A stretch of DNA of 64,000 nucleotides from Paracoccus denitrificans (GTDB taxonomy: Bacteria > Pseudomonadota > Alphaproteobacteria > Rhodobacterales > Rhodobacteraceae): the NCBI RefSeq assembly GCF_900100045.1, contig NZ_FNEA01000005.1, positions 1 through 64,000 on the forward strand. Reading direction: 5' to 3'. The notes below the pieces were generated by a model. That model saw nothing but the letters and a program-made list of their open reading frames with translations, searched no databases and had not been told where the DNA came from. A program made the position numbers and the translations under genes. Position 1 is the first letter of the stretch; every line of letters starts with the position of its first letter. Below, piece after piece: positions 1-8,991 of this stretch.

Positions 1-952
1 ACCCTGGGGTCAGCCCTCTGAGTTTTTCGGATCTTCTTCTGAGCATCTCGACGGTTGTGAGGAGCGCGATGGAGAAGATGACCAGCAGCGTGGCGACGGC
101 GAGGATGGCGGGCGAGATCTGCTCGCGGATGCCGTTCCACATCTGGCGCGGGATGGTCTGCTGGTCCGGCCCGGCGATGAACAGCACCGCCACCACCTCG
201 TCGAAGGAGGTCACGAAGGCGAACAGCGCCCCCGAGATCACCCCGGGCAGGATCAGGGGCATGGTGATGCGGAAGAAGGTCGTGCGCGGGTTCGCCCCCA
301 GGCTCGCCGCCGCCCGGTTCAGCGACTGGTCGAAGCCGATCAGCGTCGCCGTCACCGTGATGATCACGAAGGGAATGCCCAGCGTGGCATGGGCCAGGAT
401 CACCCCCAGATAGGTGCCCGCCAGCCGGCCGCATTGCGGGTCCAGGCCGATCCAGGTCAGGGGCTCGCAGGGGTTCGAGTAGAAGAAGAACATCCCCGTC
501 GCGGTGATGATGATCGGCACGATCATCGGCGAGATCAGCACCGCCATGATCGCCCGGCGATACGGCATCTCGGGCCGCGACAGCCCCAGCGCCGCCAGCG
601 TGCCCAGCACCGTGGCCAGGATGGTCGAGAAAAAGCCGATGATGATCGAGCTTTTCGCCGCATTCACCCATTTCGCGTTCCGCCAGGCATCCGCCCACCA
701 GCTCAGGTCGCGCGGCGCGTCCGGCCGCGCCATGCCGAAGGTCAGCAGGCTGTCGTACCAGCGCAGCGAATAGCCGTCCGGGTCGAAGGACAGCATCCGG
801 TCGGTGAAGGTGAAATAGGGCTCGGCGTTGAAGCTCAGCGGGATCACCACCACGATCGGCGCGATCAGGAAGAAGAAGATCGCCGCGCAGATCGCCAGAT
901 AGGCGTAGTGCCAGGTCTTCTCCAAGGGCGAGGCATAGGTCGGAAGCGCCAT
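1..952 (-). CDS. ABC transporter permease, PotC family (C-terminus cut by window edge)
   Basis: Inner-membrane permease of a polyamine-type (spermidine/putrescine) ABC importer. The frame runs from the ATG at 952 to base 1 with no stop, so about 317 residues are visible and the extreme C-terminus lies outside. Hydrophobic helices are spread along the chain. The loop that contacts the ATPase (EAA loop) is near residues 210-240, with the pattern AAASLGA followed by PLILPG. It starts five bases after the stop of the upstream permease, so the two are one transcription unit and form the usual heterodimer. Substrate is inferred only from family; related systems also carry other small cations and organic compounds. 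Confidence 0.9.
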   Translation of the reverse strand, partial: MALPTYASPLEKTWHYAYLAICAAIFFFLIAPIVVVIPLSFNAEPYFTFTDRMLSFDPDGYSLRWYDSLLTFGMARPDAPRDLSWWADAWRNAKWVNAAKSSIIIGFFSTILATVLGTLAALGLSRPEMPYRRAIMAVLISPMIVPIIITATGMFFFYSNPCEPLTWIGLDPQCGRLAGTYLGVILAHATLGIPFVIITVTATLIGFDQSLNRAAASLGANPRTTFFRITMPLILPGVISGALFAFVTSFDEVVAVLFIAGPDQQTIPRQMWNGIREQISPAILAVATLLVIFSIALLTTVEMLRRRSEKLRGLTPG

Positions 953-957
953 GGCGG

Positions 958-2259
958 TTACCCCAGTTTCAGGTTGTCGATGCCGACGAGACGGTCGTAG
1001 ACCCAGTAGAGGATCAGCACCCCGCCCAGCAGCAGCGCCGCCAGCGCGGCCGCCATGGACCAGTTCAGCGTCTGCGTCATGTGCATCGCGATCATGTTGG
1101 AGATCAGCTGCCCCGACGAGCCGCCGACCAGCGCCGGCGTGATGTAGTAGCCCACCGCCAGGATGAACACCAGCAGCGCCCCCGCCCCCAGCCCCGGCAG
1201 GGTCTGCGGGAAATAGATGCGGCGGAAGGCGGTCCAGCTGGTCGCGCCCAGGCTGCGCGCGGCGCGCACGTAGCTGGGATTGATGGTGCGCATCACCGAA
1301 TAGAGCGGCAGGATCATGAAGGGCAGCAGGATATGGGTCATGGCGATGATCGTGCCGGTCTGGTTGAAGATCATCTGCAGCCGCTGGTTGTTGCCGATCA
1401 CCCCCAGCCAGACCAGCACGTCGTTGACCACGCCCTGCTGCTGCAACAGCACGATCCAGGCCGTGGTCCTGACCAGCAGCGAGGTCCAGAACGGCAGCAG
1501 CACCAGGATCATCAGCAGGTTGGACTGCCGCATCGGCAGGGTGGCCAGCAGATGCGCGACCGGAAAGCCCAGGAGGAAGGTGGTGGCGGTGATGGCCAGC
1601 GACAGCCAGAAGGTGCGCAGGAACAGCTTGCCGTAGATCTGCTGCTGCGCCGGGGCGGAGACGATGTCGCCCTGGTCGTCGCGGGTGCGGTCCACCGCCG
1701 CGAGGTAGAAGTTGGCGGTATAGGGCGAGGCGGCCTCTCGCATCACCGACCACAGCCGGGGATTGCCCCACCGGGCGTCCATCTCCAGGATCGCCTCGCG
1801 ATAGGGCGGCTCGATGCCGCCGCGCGCCTGCCGCCCGGCCGAGGTGAACAGCGACCGCGTGCCCGGCATGTCGTAGTTGATGCGGGTGCCGACCACGCCG
1901 ATGGTGCGGGCCTGGGCGGCGGCGGTCAGGTCGGCGGCCAGCGCCGCCCAGGCCGCATCGTCGGGCTCGGTGCCGCGGGGGTTGTCGTGGAACCAGGCGC
2001 TGAGCTGCGGCATGTTGGCCGAGAAGCCCTCGTTCTTGACCGAGCGCTGCAGCATCTGCCCGATCGGCACCACGAAGGTGATCAGCACGAAAAGCAGAAG
2101 CGGAAGCACCAGGAAAAACGCACGACGACGCGCACGACGCGAACTCCGCGCAAGCGCAGATCTCAACGGACGACCGTCGGCGGTTCTCAGCGTTCCGCCT
2201 TCGTCGAGGCCGCCGGCCTCGGTCACGATCGCGGCATGGGGGTCAAGGGCTTTGGCCAT
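958..2259 (-). CDS. ABC transporter permease, PotB family, with large periplasmic insertion
   Basis: Second membrane subunit of the polyamine-type importer. At 433 residues it is over 100 longer than typical PotB proteins. The extra length is an Arg-rich N-terminus of about 45 residues and a hydrophilic stretch between the first helix (about 48-70) and the second (about 215), which probably faces the periplasm. The EAA loop is visible near residues 330-358 (ARSLGATSW followed by FPQTLPG). It follows the second binding-protein gene after 74 bases containing a strong hairpin and runs directly into the PotC-like gene. The PotB/PotC pairing is clear. The role of the insertion is unknown, though long insertions of this kind occur in some proteobacterial members. 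Confidence 0.9.
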   Translation of the reverse strand: MAKALDPHAAIVTEAGGLDEGGTLRTADGRPLRSALARSSRRARRRAFFLVLPLLLFVLITFVVPIGQMLQRSVKNEGFSANMPQLSAWFHDNPRGTEPDDAAWAALAADLTAAAQARTIGVVGTRINYDMPGTRSLFTSAGRQARGGIEPPYREAILEMDARWGNPRLWSVMREAASPYTANFYLAAVDRTRDDQGDIVSAPAQQQIYGKLFLRTFWLSLAITATTFLLGFPVAHLLATLPMRQSNLLMILVLLPFWTSLLVRTTAWIVLLQQQGVVNDVLVWLGVIGNNQRLQMIFNQTGTIIAMTHILLPFMILPLYSVMRTINPSYVRAARSLGATSWTAFRRIYFPQTLPGLGAGALLVFILAVGYYITPALVGGSSGQLISNMIAMHMTQTLNWSMAAALAALLLGGVLILYWVYDRLVGIDNLKLG

Positions 2260-2293
2260 CTCGGTCCTTTGTCGGGCAAGATCCTTGGTCGAA

Positions 2294-2321
2294 GCCGCGG
2301 CCCGAACCGGCGGGCCGCGGC
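2294..2321 (-). other. Intercistronic hairpin downstream of binding-protein gene
   Basis: Perfect 11-bp GC-only inverted repeat (2294-2304 against 2311-2321) with a 6-base loop, between a binding-protein stop and the next permease start. No T-run follows, so it is unlikely to be a full intrinsic terminator. It probably blocks 3' decay or partly attenuates transcription, as described between malE and malF in enterobacteria. Confidence 0.6.
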
Positions 2322-2333
2322 GCGATGCGGCTG

Positions 2334-3413
2334 TCAGTTGGCCAGCCAGCCGTTGAAGCGCTCGGCCAGCTCGGCGGAATGGTCGGCCCAGAATTCCGGG
2401 TCGTCCATGACCGCGGTCTTCATGTATTCGGGATTGGTCGGCATATGCGGCCCCATCTCGGTCTTGCCGTCCTGATAGAGCCCGACCAGCGCCGCCGAGC
2501 TTTGCCGCGACGGGCCATAGGCGATGTATTTCGCCTGATTGGCCAGCTGTTCGGTGGCGGTGGCGAATTTCAGGTATTCCAGCGCCGCCTCGGGGTTGGG
2601 CGAGCCCTTGGGAATGGCGAACATGTCCATGTCCATGTATTGCCCGTCCCAGATGATCTCGAAGGGCTTGCCCTCGCCGACCATGGCGTCGAAGAAGCGG
2701 CCGTTATAGCCGGTCGCCATCACCACCTCGCCATCGGCCAGCAACTGCACCGGCTGGGCGCCGGCCTCCCACCAGACCACGTCGCGCTTGATGGTGTCGA
2801 GCTTGGCAAAGGCGCGGTCGACGCCCTCGGGCGTGCCCAGCACCTCATAGATCTGGTCGGGCGCCACGCCATCGGCGATCAGCGCCAGATACAGGGTGCG
2901 CTTGGGGTTCTTGGGCAGGCCGCGCTTGCCGGGGAACTTGGCGGTGTCGAAGAAGTCCGCGGCGGTCGAGGGTTTCTCGCCCTCGAACTTCGTGGTGTCG
3001 AAGGCGATGACCGTGCCCCAGAAGATGTTCGCCACGGCACATTCATGCAACGCGCCGGGGATGAAGTCGTCGGTGGCGGGCGTGCCATCGGGTGCGGCCG
3101 GCAGGATGGCGGGGTCGATCTCGACCAGCGCGCCCTCGTCGCAAAGCCGGATCGCGTCCGAGACCTCGATGTCGAAGACGTCGCCGGTGATGTTGCCCGC
3201 CTCGACCTGCGCCTTCAGCGGCGTGGCCGGGTTGTCGGCGGCCAGCATGTTCACCTTGATGCCGGTCTGCTCGGCGAAGGGGATGTTATAGGCCTCGACC
3301 TGCGATCTTTCATAGGCTCCGCCCCAGGAGACGACGTTGACCTCCTTGTTCTGGGCATGGGCCGCCAGACCGAGGCTGCACAGCGCCGAGGTCAGGATCA
3401 ATGTGGTTTTCAT
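2334..3413 (-). CDS. Periplasmic solute-binding protein, PotD-like (second of a tandem pair)
   Basis: Extracellular substrate-binding protein (359 residues) of the polyamine-type ABC system. A Sec signal peptide covers residues 1-20, ending AHA before QNKEVN. The mature part starts with the SWGGAY motif typical of this family, and TPEGVD lies in the middle. It is the same length as the neighbouring binding protein (3512-4591) and matches it along its whole length, including the MK-TLILTSAL leader and the C-terminal FN-WLAN, so the pair arose by tandem duplication. It probably delivers a related or overlapping ligand to the same permeases. The ligand cannot be read from sequence alone. Confidence 0.92.
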   Translation of the reverse strand: MKTTLILTSALCSLGLAAHAQNKEVNVVSWGGAYERSQVEAYNIPFAEQTGIKVNMLAADNPATPLKAQVEAGNITGDVFDIEVSDAIRLCDEGALVEIDPAILPAAPDGTPATDDFIPGALHECAVANIFWGTVIAFDTTKFEGEKPSTAADFFDTAKFPGKRGLPKNPKRTLYLALIADGVAPDQIYEVLGTPEGVDRAFAKLDTIKRDVVWWEAGAQPVQLLADGEVVMATGYNGRFFDAMVGEGKPFEIIWDGQYMDMDMFAIPKGSPNPEAALEYLKFATATEQLANQAKYIAYGPSRQSSAALVGLYQDGKTEMGPHMPTNPEYMKTAVMDDPEFWADHSAELAERFNGWLAN

Positions 3414-3473
3414 GTTCTACTCCCGTTGGTATGCGGCTCTTTGGCCGTTTCTTGGCCCGTCAGGGCTCTGCAT

Positions 3474-3504
3474 GGCCCACGGCGGGTCTGCCCCGCCGCG
3501 GGCC
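3474..3504 (-). other. Intercistronic hairpin between tandem binding-protein genes
   Basis: A 13-bp GC-rich stem containing one G-U pair on the transcript, closed by a 5-base loop, just after the stop of the first binding-protein gene. No T-run follows. It resembles mRNA-stabilising intercistronic stem-loops, and similar structures follow the two other binding-protein genes in this window. Confidence 0.6.
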
Positions 3505-3511
3505 GGGCATG

Positions 3512-4591
3512 TCAGTTCGCCAGCCAGGCGTTGAAGCGTTCCTGCAACTCGGCGTCGTGATCGACCCAGAAGTCCAGGTTCGAGGCCAGCGCGTTCTCCA
3601 GGTTCTCGGCAAAGGTCGGCAGGTTCGGACCCATCGGCACGTCGGTGCCTTCGATATTGCCGACCAGGGCGGCGGCAGAGGTGCGCGGCGGGCCATAGCT
3701 GATGAACTCGGCGGCGCGGGCCTGCTGCTCGGGCGCGGTCGAGAAGGCGATGAACTCCTTGGCGGCCTCGGGGTTGGGCGCGCCTTTCGGCATGACCCAG
3801 CCCTCCATCTCGTAGATCTGGCCGTCCCAGACGATCTTGAAGGGCTTGCCCTCCTGCTGGGCGGCGTTGAAGATCCGGCCGTTGAAGGCAAAGGCCATGC
3901 TCACCTCGCCATCGGCCAGAAGCTGCGGCGGCTGCGCACCGGCCTCCCACCAGATCACGTCGTTCTTGATGGTGTCCAGCTTGGCGAATGCCTGGTCCAC
4001 GCCCTCGGGCGTGCCCAGCACCTCGTAGACCTGGCCGGGCGCCACGCCATCGGCCATCAGCGCGAATTCCAGGTTGAACTTGGCGCCCTTGCGCATGGTG
4101 CGCTTGCCGGGGAACTTGGCCGTGTCGAAGAAATCCGCCGCGCCGGCGGGCTTGGCATCGGGGAACTTGCTGTCGTCATAGGCCAGGATCATCGAATAGA
4201 CATCCGTGCCGACGAAGCATTCGGTGATCGCGCCCTCGATGAAGTCATCGGCGGCGGCGGTGCCGTCGGCGGCGGGGGTCAGGATCGCGGGGTCGATCTC
4301 TTCCAGCAGTCCCTCGTCGCAAAGCCGCACGGCATCGGCATATTCGACCGAAGCCACGTCGATCGAGACGTTGCCGGCCTCGACCTGGGCCTTGACCGGG
4401 GTGGCGGGGTTGTCGGCGTCCGAGACCTGGACCTTCATCCCGGTCTTGGCCTCGAAGGGCTTGGCATAGGCCTCGACATGGCTCATGCCATAGGCTCCGC
4501 CCCAGGACAGCAGGTTGACCTGCTTGTCCTGCGCCTGGGCGGCGGCCGCGACGGTGACCAGCGCAGAGGTCAGTATCAGCGTGCGTTTCAT
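3512..4591 (-). CDS. Periplasmic solute-binding protein, PotD-like (first of a tandem pair)
   Basis: Extracellular binding protein of 359 residues for the polyamine-type importer. It has a signal peptide (about residues 1-20, AAAAQA before QDKQVN), then the SWGGAY motif. Two ATG codons stand side by side at 4594 and 4591. The second lies 5 bases after AGGGAG and gives exactly the same length as the paralogue at 2334-3413, so it is chosen. It follows the ATPase gene after 32 bases. Two binding proteins feeding one membrane complex usually widen the range of substrates. Which solute each binds is unknown. Confidence 0.92.
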   Translation of the reverse strand: MKRTLILTSALVTVAAAAQAQDKQVNLLSWGGAYGMSHVEAYAKPFEAKTGMKVQVSDADNPATPVKAQVEAGNVSIDVASVEYADAVRLCDEGLLEEIDPAILTPAADGTAAADDFIEGAITECFVGTDVYSMILAYDDSKFPDAKPAGAADFFDTAKFPGKRTMRKGAKFNLEFALMADGVAPGQVYEVLGTPEGVDQAFAKLDTIKNDVIWWEAGAQPPQLLADGEVSMAFAFNGRIFNAAQQEGKPFKIVWDGQIYEMEGWVMPKGAPNPEAAKEFIAFSTAPEQQARAAEFISYGPPRTSAAALVGNIEGTDVPMGPNLPTFAENLENALASNLDFWVDHDAELQERFNAWLAN

Positions 4592-4623
4592 CATAACTCC
4601 CTGGTTCCTTGCTCGATGCACAC

Positions 4624-5727
4624 TCAGACCGGATCGAGGGCGCGGGCGTCCTCGGGATGCCAGCCGATCCGTATCGTCTGGCCGGGCGACAGCTTCACCT
4701 GGCCAAGCGTATTGCGGTATTTCATGACGAAATCGTCCTGGCCGGCGACATGCAGCCGCGCCCGCAGGATGTCGCCCATATAGATCACGTCGCGCACCTG
4801 CGCCTCGATGGTATGGGCGCCGGCCGGCATCAGCTCGGGCTTGAACTCGACCCGCTCGGGCCGGATCGAGACCGTGGTGACCTGCCCGACTTCGCGGATG
4901 TTGACGGCGGTGGCGTCGATCAGCTCGCCATTGCCCAGCCGCACCAGCGTCTTGTCGCCCTGAAGCTGCTCGATGGTGCCGCGCAGCGCATTGTTCTCTC
5001 CGATGAAGCCGGCGACGAAGCTGTTCTCGGGCTGCTCATAGAGCACCGGCGGCGGCGCAAGCTGCTGGATGCGGCCGTCGTTGAACACGGCGATTCGGTC
5101 CGACATGGTCAGCGCCTCGCCCTGGTCGTGGGTCACATAGACCACGGTGATGCCCAGCCGGTCGTGCAGCGCCTTGATCTCGAACTGCATATGCTCGCGC
5201 AGCTGCTTGTCGAGCGCGCCCAGCGGCTCGTCCATCAGCACCAGCTTGGGGTCGAAGACCAGCGCGCGCGCCAGCGCGATACGCTGCTGCTGGCCGCCCG
5301 AAAGCTGGGCCGGGCGGCGATTCTTGAACTGGCCCATCTGCACCATGTCGAGCGCGCGGGTGACGCGCGTCTCGCGCTCGTCCTTGCCCATGCCGCGCAC
5401 TTCCAGCGGAAAGGACAGGTTCTCGCCCACGCTCATATGCGGGAACAGCGCATAGTTCTGGAACACCATGCCGATGCCGCGCCGGTGGGGCGGCACGTCG
5501 TTGATGTTGCGGCCGTCCAGCCGGATCTCTCCATGGGTCGCCGTCTCGAACCCCGCCAGCATCATCAGGCAGGTGGTCTTGCCCGAGCCGGACGGGCCAA
5601 GCATGGTCAGAAATTCGCCCTTGCCGATGGTCAGGTTCAGGTCTTTGACGACAAGTGTCTGGCCGTCATAGCTTTTCTGGACATGATCGAAGACAACGAA
5701 AGCGTCGTTGCCGGGGTCTGCTGTCAC
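4624..5727 (-). CDS. potA: ABC transporter ATPase, PotA family
   Basis: Cytoplasmic ATPase that energises the polyamine-type importer; 367 residues, normal for PotA. Visible motifs are Walker [10 protein letters not shown] at 44-52, Q-loop glutamine 90 ([11 protein letters not shown]), signature LSGGQ at 142-146, Walker B LVLMDEP at 162-168 and the switch histidine 200 (VTHD). The C-terminal 100 residues form the TOBE-type regulatory part found in this subfamily. The start is a GTG at 5727, placed 8-9 bases after AGGGAG. It is the first gene of the operon ATPase, binding protein, binding protein, permease, permease. The exact substrate remains inferred. Confidence 0.92.
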   Translation of the reverse strand: MTADPGNDAFVVFDHVQKSYDGQTLVVKDLNLTIGKGEFLTMLGPSGSGKTTCLMMLAGFETATHGEIRLDGRNINDVPPHRRGIGMVFQNYALFPHMSVGENLSFPLEVRGMGKDERETRVTRALDMVQMGQFKNRRPAQLSGGQQQRIALARALVFDPKLVLMDEPLGALDKQLREHMQFEIKALHDRLGITVVYVTHDQGEALTMSDRIAVFNDGRIQQLAPPPVLYEQPENSFVAGFIGENNALRGTIEQLQGDKTLVRLGNGELIDATAVNIREVGQVTTVSIRPERVEFKPELMPAGAHTIEAQVRDVIYMGDILRARLHVAGQDDFVMKYRNTLGQVKLSPGQTIRIGWHPEDARALDPV

Positions 5728-5931
5728 GATGCGGGCTCCCTGTTTCTATTGGTTCTTCGTTCCGCCCGCCAACAGTAATCGGCGCTTGTCGAGGAATGCA
5801 ACTCACTTGTCGCCGCAGCCGGCAGGACGCAGGCGACGAAGGCGGTGTCGCATTGCGTCACTGCCCTTTCGCCCGGCAGATTCCGGTTTCAGGTGAAGGT
5901 TCGTGCAGCCCGTCGCAGCCGAGGCCCGGGC

Positions 5932-6498
5932 TTACGGTTTGCCCATGCGGGCCAGTTCCCGCTGCGGGACGGCGGGCGGATGGTAAAGCCCGGCCGCGCC
6001 CTCCTGACCCCGCCTCAGCACCGAAAGCGAGCCGTTCGCCTCGAGGATGGCGAACTTGACCTCGGAAAGATCGGTCACGCCCCTTTCGCGCAGCTTCAGG
6101 TAAAGCTCGTTCATGCCGATGCCCTGCCGGCGCAGGCGGTCGCCATGCACCCGGCCTTCGGTGACGACGATGCGCGGCCGGCCCTCGAAAAGCCGGGTCA
6201 GCAGGTCCGAGGACAGAATCGCCTCGTCCACCAGCTTGTTGAAGCCCGCGACCAGGAAGATCGCGAACATGGCGGGCAGCAGCGGCACATCCGGGTAGAA
6301 CAGCGAATCCCCCACCGCCGAGCCGATGGCGATGACCAGCAGGAACTCGACGATGGAAAGCTGCGCCACCGTGCGCCCGCCCAGCCAGCGCATCAGGGCC
6401 AGCGTATAGAAATAGATGATGACAGTGCGGAAAAAGACCTCCCAGGCGAAGCCCAGGTCCTGGTCGCCCAGGAAGATGCGGTGAAGTTCCTCAAGCAT
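5932..6498 (-). CDS. DUF421 family membrane protein
   Basis: Small membrane protein of 188 residues with DUF421 (YetF/YrbG-like) character. Three hydrophobic helices lie in the first 90 residues, then a cytosolic part with the family segment RPRIVVTEGRV and the QGIGMNEL stretch. The ATG at 6498 is chosen because AGGGGG lies 8 bases upstream; an in-frame ATG 36 bases earlier has no such site. It stands alone between the polyamine operon and the pentitol locus, with about 100-200 bases on either side. The biochemical role of DUF421 proteins is not established. Confidence 0.85.
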   Translation of the reverse strand: MLEELHRIFLGDQDLGFAWEVFFRTVIIYFYTLALMRWLGGRTVAQLSIVEFLLVIAIGSAVGDSLFYPDVPLLPAMFAIFLVAGFNKLVDEAILSSDLLTRLFEGRPRIVVTEGRVHGDRLRRQGIGMNELYLKLRERGVTDLSEVKFAILEANGSLSVLRRGQEGAAGLYHPPAVPQRELARMGKP

Positions 6499-6600
6499 GG
6501 CGGCTGCCCCCTGCCCGCGCCGGCTTTGCGCCAAGGGACAATCCGCGATCCGGGGCGCGGGTTCCCCGCCGCCCGGCCGAATCCCGGCGACAGGAAGGCC

Positions 6601-7326
6601 CTAGACAGCCAGGAAACCGCCATCCACCGGCAGCACCGCGCCCGAGACCATGCGGCTGTCCTCCGAGAGCAGCAGCGCGATGCCCTGCGCGACCTCCTCG
6701 GCCTCGGCAAAGCGGTCCAGCGGATGGCGCACCATCATCGGCTGGCTTTTCGCCGGGTCGCTCCAGGCTTCGGCAGCCAGTTCGGTCAGGGTGATGGTGG
6801 GCGCCACGGCATTCACGCGGATGCCGTGCGGGCCAAGCTCCTTGGCCAGCACGCGGGTCGCGCCCTCCAGCCCTGCCTTGGAGGCGGCATAGCACAGGTG
6901 ATCCTGAAAGCCGCGGTGACCGGCGATCGAGGTGATGTTGACGATGGCGCCGCCGCCCCCCGCCGCCACGCGGCCGCGGGCGAATTCCTGGCAGCAGATC
7001 AGCGCCGCGCGCAGGTTGATGCCCAAGACCGCCTCATAGCCGGCCTCGGTCATGTCCAGCACGCTTTCCAGCACGTTTATGCCGGCACTGTTGACGAGAT
7101 AGTCGGCGGTCCCGGCCTCGGCCATGGCGGCGCGGGCAGCAACCGGATCGGCCAGATCGACGCGGATGCCGCGCGCGCCGATCTCGGCCGCGAGGCTGTC
7201 GAGGTCGGACTGGGTGCGGCTCAGCGCCACGACCTCGGCGCCGCGGGTGGCCATGAGCCGGGCGCAGGCCCGGCCGATGCCCTTGCCCGCGCCGGTGATG
7301 ATGACGGTCTTGCCCGAGAATTGCAT
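6601..7326 (-). CDS. SDR oxidoreductase, L-xylulose reductase (DCXR)-like
   Basis: Short-chain dehydrogenase of 241 residues. The NADP-binding TGAGKGIGR motif is at about 10-18, followed by LSRTQSDLDSL, which closely resembles the animal dicarbonyl/L-xylulose reductase. YAASK holds the catalytic Tyr and Lys, and the C-terminal WSDPAKSQPMM and PVDGGF also follow the DCXR pattern. Such enzymes interconvert L-xylulose and xylitol, or related ketose and polyol pairs. It is the last gene of the pentitol operon, starting 14 bases after the kinase stop; GAGGGA precedes the ATG. An in-frame ATG at 7338 is possible. The precise polyol is inferred from context. Confidence 0.85.
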   Translation of the reverse strand: MQFSGKTVIITGAGKGIGRACARLMATRGAEVVALSRTQSDLDSLAAEIGARGIRVDLADPVAARAAMAEAGTADYLVNSAGINVLESVLDMTEAGYEAVLGINLRAALICCQEFARGRVAAGGGGAIVNITSIAGHRGFQDHLCYAASKAGLEGATRVLAKELGPHGIRVNAVAPTITLTELAAEAWSDPAKSQPMMVRHPLDRFAEAEEVAQGIALLLSEDSRMVSGAVLPVDGGFLAV

Positions 7327-7340
7327 GGTCCCTCGCATGT

Positions 7341-8963
7341 TCAGGTGGACGGCAAAGCCGCCATGGTGGCGCGGATCTGCCGCGCCGTGGATTGCAGCGC
7401 CAGGAAGGCGGCGTGGCGCGCGTCCTGCCGCGCGCGGGCGGCGGGATCGGGGGCGCAGCGCATCGCGATGCGCGACATGGCGGGCATCGCGGTATGCAGG
7501 TCGGGATAGACCCCCGCCGCCACCGCGCCCAGCATGGCCGAGCCAAGCAGCACCGGCTCGGGGCATTCCGTCACCTCGACCGGCAGCCCGGTCGCATCCG
7601 CCAGAAGCTGCCGGGTCAGCGGATGCGCGCCGGCGCCGCCGCTGGTGCTGATCGTCTGGACCGGGGCGCCATGGGCGGCCTGGGTCTCGATGATCTGGCG
7701 CAGCCCGTAGCCAAGGCCGCAGATCCCCGCGACATAAAGCGCGACCAACGAATCCGGTCCGCTCTCCATCCCCTGCCCCATGACGACGGCGCGGGCATGG
7801 GGATCGGCGAAGGGGGCGCGGTTGCCCAGGAACTCGGGCACCACATGCAGCTCGTCGGCCAGCCGCACCGCAGCGCTGGCCTCGCCTGCCAGGTCCAGCG
7901 CCCGGTCGGCCAGCCATTGCGGCAGCGATTTGCCCGCCGCCTCGGCCAGAGCGGTGGCCTCGGCCGTGGCGGGATGCAGTTGCACCAGCTGGTCGATGGC
8001 GGCACCGGCGGCGGACTGGCCGCCCTCGTTCAGCCACATGCCGGGCACCATGGCCGAGTAATAAGGCCCCCAGACGCCGGGCACGAAGGCCGGCTCGCGC
8101 GTCGTGGTCATGGTGCAGGACGAGGTGCCGAAGACATAGCCCAGGCATTTCGTCGCATCGCCCCCGGCCGCGACCGTGCCGACGCCGCCGGCATGGGCGT
8201 CGATCAGCCCCGCCGCGACCGCGGTGCCGGGGCGCAGCCCCATGGCCTCGGCAGCGGCCGCGGTCAGCCCCGCCCCCAGCGCAGTGCCGGGATCGACGAC
8301 ACGCGAACCGATGCGGGCGAAACCGTTATCGGCCAGGTCGCCCAGTCCGATCTGGCGGAAATAATCCGCATCCCAGCGCCCCTCATGCGCCAGATAGGTC
8401 CATTTGCAGGTCACGGTGCAGGCGGAACGCTCCAGCGCGCCGGTCGCCTTCCAGGTCAGGAAATCGGTCAGGTCGAAGAAATGCGCGGCCGCCGCATAGG
8501 TCTCGGGCCGGTTCTCGCGCAACCATAGCAGCTTCGGCGTCTCCATCTCGGGCGAGATGCGGCCGCCGACATATTTCAGCACGTCGTGGCCTTGCGCGTT
8601 GATGCGCTCGGCCTGTTCCACGGCGCGGTGGTCCATCCAGACGATGATGTCGCGCTCGGGATGGGCGGGATCGCCGACCGGCAGCGTGGCATCCCCCGCC
8701 CCGCGCACGACCAGCGAGCAAGTGGCGTCGAAGCCGATGCCCGCGACCTGCGCCGGATCGATCCCGGCGCGGGCCACGCTTTCCCGGACGGAATCGCACA
8801 CGGCCCGCCAGACCTGCTCGCTGGACTGTTCGGCGACGATGCCGCGTTCGCGGTGCATCTCGATGGGGCGCTTGGCGGTGGCAAGCAGCCGGCCTGCGCG
8901 GTCGAAGACCCCGGCCCGGGCCGAGCCGGTGCCCACGTCGATGCCGATCAGATACTGGTCCAT
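7341..8963 (-). CDS. FGGY-family pentulose kinase, probable D-ribulokinase
   Basis: Sugar kinase of 540 residues in the FGGY family. The N-terminal ATPase-fold motif GIDVGTGSARAG is at about 7-18, and FDATCSLVV, IVWMDHRA and YVGGRISPEM are typical of the bacterial and fungal ribulokinase-type branch rather than of xylulokinase. The C-terminal nucleotide-binding motif is near residues 440-445 (TSGGAGAHP). Together with the ribitol dehydrogenase-like gene just upstream (28-base gap), the likely reaction is D-ribulose to D-ribulose 5-phosphate. L-ribulose or another pentulose remains possible because FGGY specificity is hard to read from sequence. Confidence 0.88.
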   Translation of the reverse strand: MDQYLIGIDVGTGSARAGVFDRAGRLLATAKRPIEMHRERGIVAEQSSEQVWRAVCDSVRESVARAGIDPAQVAGIGFDATCSLVVRGAGDATLPVGDPAHPERDIIVWMDHRAVEQAERINAQGHDVLKYVGGRISPEMETPKLLWLRENRPETYAAAAHFFDLTDFLTWKATGALERSACTVTCKWTYLAHEGRWDADYFRQIGLGDLADNGFARIGSRVVDPGTALGAGLTAAAAEAMGLRPGTAVAAGLIDAHAGGVGTVAAGGDATKCLGYVFGTSSCTMTTTREPAFVPGVWGPYYSAMVPGMWLNEGGQSAAGAAIDQLVQLHPATAEATALAEAAGKSLPQWLADRALDLAGEASAAVRLADELHVVPEFLGNRAPFADPHARAVVMGQGMESGPDSLVALYVAGICGLGYGLRQIIETQAAHGAPVQTISTSGGAGAHPLTRQLLADATGLPVEVTECPEPVLLGSAMLGAVAAGVYPDLHTAMPAMSRIAMRCAPDPAARARQDARHAAFLALQSTARQIRATMAALPST

Positions 8964-8991
8964 GGCGCTACTCCGTTCCGGGTGCCGGGCG

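Noticed and set aside
1081-4783. Long plus-strand frames opposite the transporter genes
   Set aside because: Composition rich in His, Arg, Gln and Gly without motifs; the minus-strand frames carry intact ABC transporter motifs.
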